18,111 nt of DNA from Bacteroidia bacterium. GTDB lineage: Bacteria; Bacteroidota; Bacteroidia; Bacteroidales; CAJPTX01. The notes beneath the pieces were generated by a model. That model was given only the letters and a program-made list of their open reading frames with translations. It made no database searches and was not told where the DNA came from. Numbering within the stretch: the stretch's first letter is position 1; the number at the start of each line of letters is the position of its first letter. Below, in pieces: positions 15,280-18,111 of this stretch. Where the stretch lies: positions 1-18,111 of the forward strand of contig CAJPTV010000036.1 of NCBI GenBank assembly GCA_905373665.1, given 5' to 3'. The translations under genes and the position numbers were made by a program.

Positions 15280-17241
15280 CTAATAGCGCAACGCTAACGA
15301 TACATAAAAGCTACGCCCGGGCGACAAGGAGGTCACCACACTCACCTGCTCTGCGACATAGTTCAGCAGGTTCTCACACCCAAAGGTCAAGGTTGCATAA
15401 CGTTTCCAGCTCGCCGAGAGCCCAGCACGCAGGGTGTAATAGGCTGGATAGTCCTGATATTCGTAGGTATTGTCTGCTTGCGACTTCACAAAAGCGGCGT
15501 GGAGCGGCCCGTTGAAACGCCCAGAGAAGTCGCCCCCGAGCGTATAATCCTTACGGAGCGTAAAACGGTAGTTTACCGCTGCCGAGCCCGTATGGGGGCG
15601 CACCTGCGAGAGGTCGTATACCTTGCCATCCTTGTCCTTCTCTTCCACCACGTCGTAGACAAAAGAGTGGTTAAGGCGGAAGTCCAATCCGTTGAGGACA
15701 TGGTAAGTAAGTACCGTTTGTAGCCCCGTAATCCACGTAGCTCCGCCAAGATTCATATAGCGGAGGTAGTTCTTCCCATTCTCTTGCACCGAACGGGTAT
15801 CGATACGGTTTTCAAACTGGTTGTAATAGCCCGTCATGTTGAAGTTAAGCTTCCCCAAGGTGAACTCTGGCGAGAGGGCAAACATGCGGCTCGTCTCGGG
15901 CTGAAGCTTCTCACTCCCTTGGATGATGAACATCCCTTGGTGGTTCCATTCCATAAAGAGCTCCTTGAGCGTGGGCGAACGAAAGCCCATGGAGAATGAC
16001 CCTCGGAGCGAGAAATACTTCTCGCGCCACATCACGGCAAGTCGCGGCGTCGCATAGCCCTTAAACTTCGAGTGCTGGTCGTAACGCACCCCCGCCGTAA
16101 GGGTCAGCTTCTCAAGGGCGCGCCACTCACTTTGCAGGTAACCCGTGTAGGTGGCAGCAGAGCGGTATTTGTGGATGTCGCGGAACTTGTCGCCTCGCGA
16201 GCGTTCGTTAATCGACTCAAAGCCCAGATTGAAGAAGGGCAGCTCCTCGCCCCATGGCTTCGCATTGAGCTGCACACGCGAGGTGTGCGTACGATAGTCA
16301 TGCACAGGGGCGCGTCCCTTATTCGGACCGTCTTCAACGACTAGGTCGCGCGTATAGGCGTCGTAATTGTAGGTAAGGTCTAGGTTATACGCCTCGTTGA
16401 AACGATACTGCGTATTCCCCCCCATCTTGTAAAAAACGTAGTGGTTGTAATTCGACGGATTGGAAGCAAACTGCTCGCGGTTGTTGTACGTCCCGTTCGC
16501 CTCAATCTTCCAACGCCCCGAGGGGAGGGTATAGCCGAGCTTCTGCGAGACATTCCAAATCTCGTTGCCGGGGACTACTGTCGTATCCAGCACGTCGCCC
16601 CCTGCATTGCGCAAACCATAAGCATCTTGGAACGACCAGCCCCCCGTGGTAGCCGACTGCCACCCCTTCTGTTTCACCCCCACAAAGAGGTTGTGACGCT
16701 GCACGTGGTAGGAATCGTAAAGCCCTGTATAGGTAGCCTCTACGGGGCGCTTCGCGCTCCGCGTAATAATGTTTATCACCCCCCCAATCGCATTCGACCC
16801 GTAAAGCGAAGAGGCCGAGCCGCGCACCATCTCAATACGCTCGATGTTGTTCGGGTCGATGCGGTTAAGATCGACGGTGTTATTTCCTTCGTTGGTAATG
16901 CGCTCGCCGTCTACAAGAAAGAGCACATAGTCTGACGACATGCCTTGGATGGTCATCCGCTCCTGCGCTCCGCCGTGAAGGGAGTATTCTATCCCAGGGA
17001 GCACGAACTGAATGACGTCGAGCATCGAACGTGGGTTAAGGTTCTGGATTTCATCTTTTCGCACCACTTGCGTGATCACGGGCACGGAACGGAGCGAACG
17101 AACCTGCCGATCGGAGGTCACGACCACGTCGTCGATATCGAGCTGCTTCATCAGGGTGCTATCCTGCGGCGCAGCCTCCCGCTGTGCAAAGAGCGCAAAA
17201 GGAAGAAGGAGAAGGAAAAGGGGCAAGAAGAAATTCTTCAT
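15280..17241 (-). CDS. hmuR: HmuR, TonB-dependent outer-membrane haem receptor
   Basis: This 653-residue receptor imports haem across the outer membrane using TonB energy. It has a signal peptide (about 1-19, cleaved before Gln), a TonB box (DDVVVTS, about 37-43), a plug domain (about 45-160, with ERIEMVRGSASSLYGSNAIGGVINII) and a 22-strand barrel ending in an aromatic residue (SLALRY). The haem-receptor pair of boxes is present as FRSP (420-423) and SEKLQPE (443-449, in place of NPDL), with H434 between them. H89 in the plug corresponds to the second His reported important in P. gingivalis HmuR (His95/His434, recalled). I start at the ATG 17241; a TTG directly before it is in frame. It has no SusC-type N-terminal extension. 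It follows hmuY after a 72-nt gap with hairpins. Confidence 0.94.
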   Translation of the reverse strand: MKNFFLPLFLLLLPFALFAQREAAPQDSTLMKQLDIDDVVVTSDRQVRSLRSVPVITQVVRKDEIQNLNPRSMLDVIQFVLPGIEYSLHGGAQERMTIQGMSSDYVLFLVDGERITNEGNNTVDLNRIDPNNIERIEMVRGSASSLYGSNAIGGVINIITRSAKRPVEATYTGLYDSYHVQRHNLFVGVKQKGWQSATTGGWSFQDAYGLRNAGGDVLDTTVVPGNEIWNVSQKLGYTLPSGRWKIEANGTYNNREQFASNPSNYNHYVFYKMGGNTQYRFNEAYNLDLTYNYDAYTRDLVVEDGPNKGRAPVHDYRTHTSRVQLNAKPWGEELPFFNLGFESINERSRGDKFRDIHKYRSAATYTGYLQSEWRALEKLTLTAGVRYDQHSKFKGYATPRLAVMWREKYFSLRGSFSMGFRSPTLKELFMEWNHQGMFIIQGSEKLQPETSRMFALSPEFTLGKLNFNMTGYYNQFENRIDTRSVQENGKNYLRYMNLGGATWITGLQTVLTYHVLNGLDFRLNHSFVYDVVEEKDKDGKVYDLSQVRPHTGSAAVNYRFTLRKDYTLGGDFSGRFNGPLHAAFVKSQADNTYEYQDYPAYYTLRAGLSASWKRYATLTFGCENLLNYVAEQVSVVTSLSPGRSFYVSLALRY

Positions 17242-17258
17242 CAATCAATCGGTTACGT

Positions 17259-17292
17259 AAAAACCTAGGGCGGACACTAAAGTCCTCCTAGG
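17259..17292 (-). terminator. Stem-loop plus T-run between hmuY and hmuR (attenuator or partial terminator)
   Basis: In minus-strand RNA, CCUAGG (from 17287-17292) pairs with CCUAGG (17264-17269) and GGAC with GUCC (17282-17285/17272-17275). There is a small internal loop and a 6-nt apical loop. The stem is followed directly by TTTTTACG. It lies about 22-55 nt upstream of the hmuR start. The interrupted stem suggests incomplete termination or an RNA-processing barrier. Confidence 0.5.
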
Positions 17293-17307
17293 CTCATTAC
17301 AAAGATG

Positions 17308-17326
17308 CGACGTCTATTTGACGTCG
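17308..17326 (-). other. Hairpin spanning the hmuY stop codon
   Basis: CGACGTC (17308-17314) and GACGTCG (17320-17326) form a perfect 7-bp inverted repeat with a 5-nt loop; the hmuY TAG stop sits at the loop edge. There is no T-run directly after it, so it is more likely to affect 3'-end stability of hmuY mRNA than to terminate alone. Confidence 0.45.
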
Positions 17327-17985
17327 TAGATGTAAGAGATCTTATAGTGATAAGCCTTGTCTGCATAATTTACTCGGCAGCGCGCCACCTTACCATCCGC
17401 ACACCGTACGAAGAAGATAGCCTCTTCCAAACGTTCCTTAGGCGGCATGTTATAATAGGTAAAAAGCCCAAAGTGTTTAACCTTACTGAAGAAATAATCC
17501 TTCTGGTTCTCAAACTGCGAGGTCAGTACAGGACTAATTCCCGTCTCGGTAAACTCTCCGTAAGCCATGCCATTATTAGGCGTAGACTGCCAAACGGACT
17601 CGGCGTCGACCACCCACTGCTCTTCGGTGGGGAGGGTCTTATAGTCCTCGAGCTTGATATCCTTGGTCTCTTCCGTCTTGGTAAGGAAAGCGCCGCCCTT
17701 GCCTGGTCCTGAAGCGCCCGAATTCGTTTTGAAGAAAAAGGAGGAAACTGCCAAATCCCAAGACGTCACATTCTTGGCGTCCCCGTGGGTCATATCCTTC
17801 ACCTCGCCCGTGGCGAAGTTTATACAGGCAAATGTGCCATATTTCGAAGCGTCGACTTCGATGGTCGTGCCTTCCTCTTTATTCTTGTTTTGCTCTGTGG
17901 TCACCTTTGCCTTACGACATGCGGGAGCTAAGAACAGAAGTAGCGCTGCAACCACGCAGAAGCTAAAGTTTACACCAGCTCGCAT
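17314..17985 (-). CDS. hmuY: HmuY-family haem-binding lipoprotein
   Basis: This 223-residue surface or secreted haemophore passes haem to HmuR. The signal peptide has a lipobox ending APAC with Cys23. HmuY-family landmarks are VDASKYGTFACINFATGEV (about 44-62), SWDLAVS (75-81), the SGPGKGGA loop (92-99) and FFVRCADGKVA (191-201). Compared with P. gingivalis HmuY recalled from memory, the two haem-ligating His (134 and 166) align with N138 and Y177. Methionines M140 and M180 lie close by, resembling the Met-ligated homologues of Tannerella and Prevotella. Free cysteines C53, C195 and C203 are also present. The ATG at 17985 follows a well-formed promoter. Being first in the operon and followed by hairpins, it is probably the most abundant product. 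Confidence 0.86.
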   Translation of the reverse strand: MRAGVNFSFCVVAALLLFLAPACRKAKVTTEQNKNKEEGTTIEVDASKYGTFACINFATGEVKDMTHGDAKNVTSWDLAVSSFFFKTNSGASGPGKGGAFLTKTEETKDIKLEDYKTLPTEEQWVVDAESVWQSTPNNGMAYGEFTETGISPVLTSQFENQKDYFFSKVKHFGLFTYYNMPPKERLEEAIFFVRCADGKVARCRVNYADKAYHYKISYIYDVK

Positions 17986-18020
17986 ATTGAACTCTCGTTT
18001 ACTTGGTAATATTCACGGGG

Positions 18021-18052
18021 CAAAATTATAGACATTCCCTGCAAGAGACAAT
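18021..18052 (-). promoter_or_regulatory. Bacteroidota-type promoter of the hmu operon
   Basis: On the minus strand the -7 box TAATTTTG (18021-18028) matches TAnnTTTG exactly. ATTG (18049-18052) gives a -33 box with a 20-nt spacer, the preferred length. The predicted leader is about 30 nt. Within it, GTGAATATTAC (18006-18016) is a near-palindrome centred on AATATT that could be an operator. I see no convincing classical Fur box, although hmu operons are known to respond to iron/haem. The remaining bases to the window end hold no gene I can support. Confidence 0.7.
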
Positions 18053-18111
18053 CACAAGAAATAAGGATATTTGAGAAGAATAGCCCCCCACCTAGTAGCA
18101 GTTTTCTACTC

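Noticed and set aside
18094..18110. AGTAG...CTACT stem near the right edge as a terminator of an upstream gene
   Set aside because: The stem is 5 bp and followed by GGTGGGGGG rather than T on the minus strand.
1..18111. CRISPR array, tRNA, rRNA or riboswitch (including a cobalamin riboswitch near the CobN-like gene)
   Set aside because: No regularly spaced repeats other than the coding repeat in hmuS, no cloverleaf or rRNA-like sequence, and gaps in the hmu operon are too short for a cobalamin riboswitch.

Overview
All thirteen protein-coding genes in this window lie on the minus strand, so transcription runs from high to low coordinates. The content points to a Bacteroidota anaerobe of the Porphyromonas type. 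It has a complete hmuYRSTUV haem-acquisition operon, a protein with a type IX secretion (T9SS) C-terminal sorting domain, XerD, LpxD, CapA-like, Nif3 and PgpH-like proteins, and promoters of the Bacteroidota form (TAnnTTTG with an upstream TTG/TTTG) without clear Shine-Dalgarno sequences. I cannot name the species from sequence alone.

Right part (about 18111 to 9128): the hmu operon. A good promoter (18021-18052) precedes hmuY (haem-binding lipoprotein), hmuR (TonB-dependent outer-membrane haem receptor), hmuS (giant CobN-like chelatase-family protein anchored at both ends), hmuT (polytopic membrane protein), hmuU (MotA/TolQ/ExbB channel) and hmuV (DUF2149, ExbD-like). HmuY and HmuR would capture and import haem. 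HmuS would act on the tetrapyrrole in the periplasm, and HmuTUV would couple it to the proton-motive force. Two stem-loops lie between hmuY and hmuR, one followed by a T-run, which suggests hmuY is made in excess over the rest. Two features are unusual: HmuS carries a roughly 108-residue Met/Gly/Pro repeat insertion, and HmuY lacks the two His haem ligands of P. gingivalis HmuY.

Middle (9090 to 7174): xerD (tyrosine recombinase) follows hmuV closely. After a 189-nt AT-rich gap comes a small T9SS-exported protein of unknown function.

Left part (7083 to 225): a tightly packed seven-gene run: lpxD, a capA-like lipoprotein, a MerR-type regulator, a Nif3-family protein, a coiled-coil zinc-ribbon protein, a PgpH-like HD phosphohydrolase and a small DUF5684-type membrane protein. 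Spacings are 0-11 nt. A promoter sits ahead of lpxD (7128-7161) and a strong intrinsic terminator at the end (135-178). This run mixes envelope biogenesis with a probable cyclic-dinucleotide signalling enzyme.
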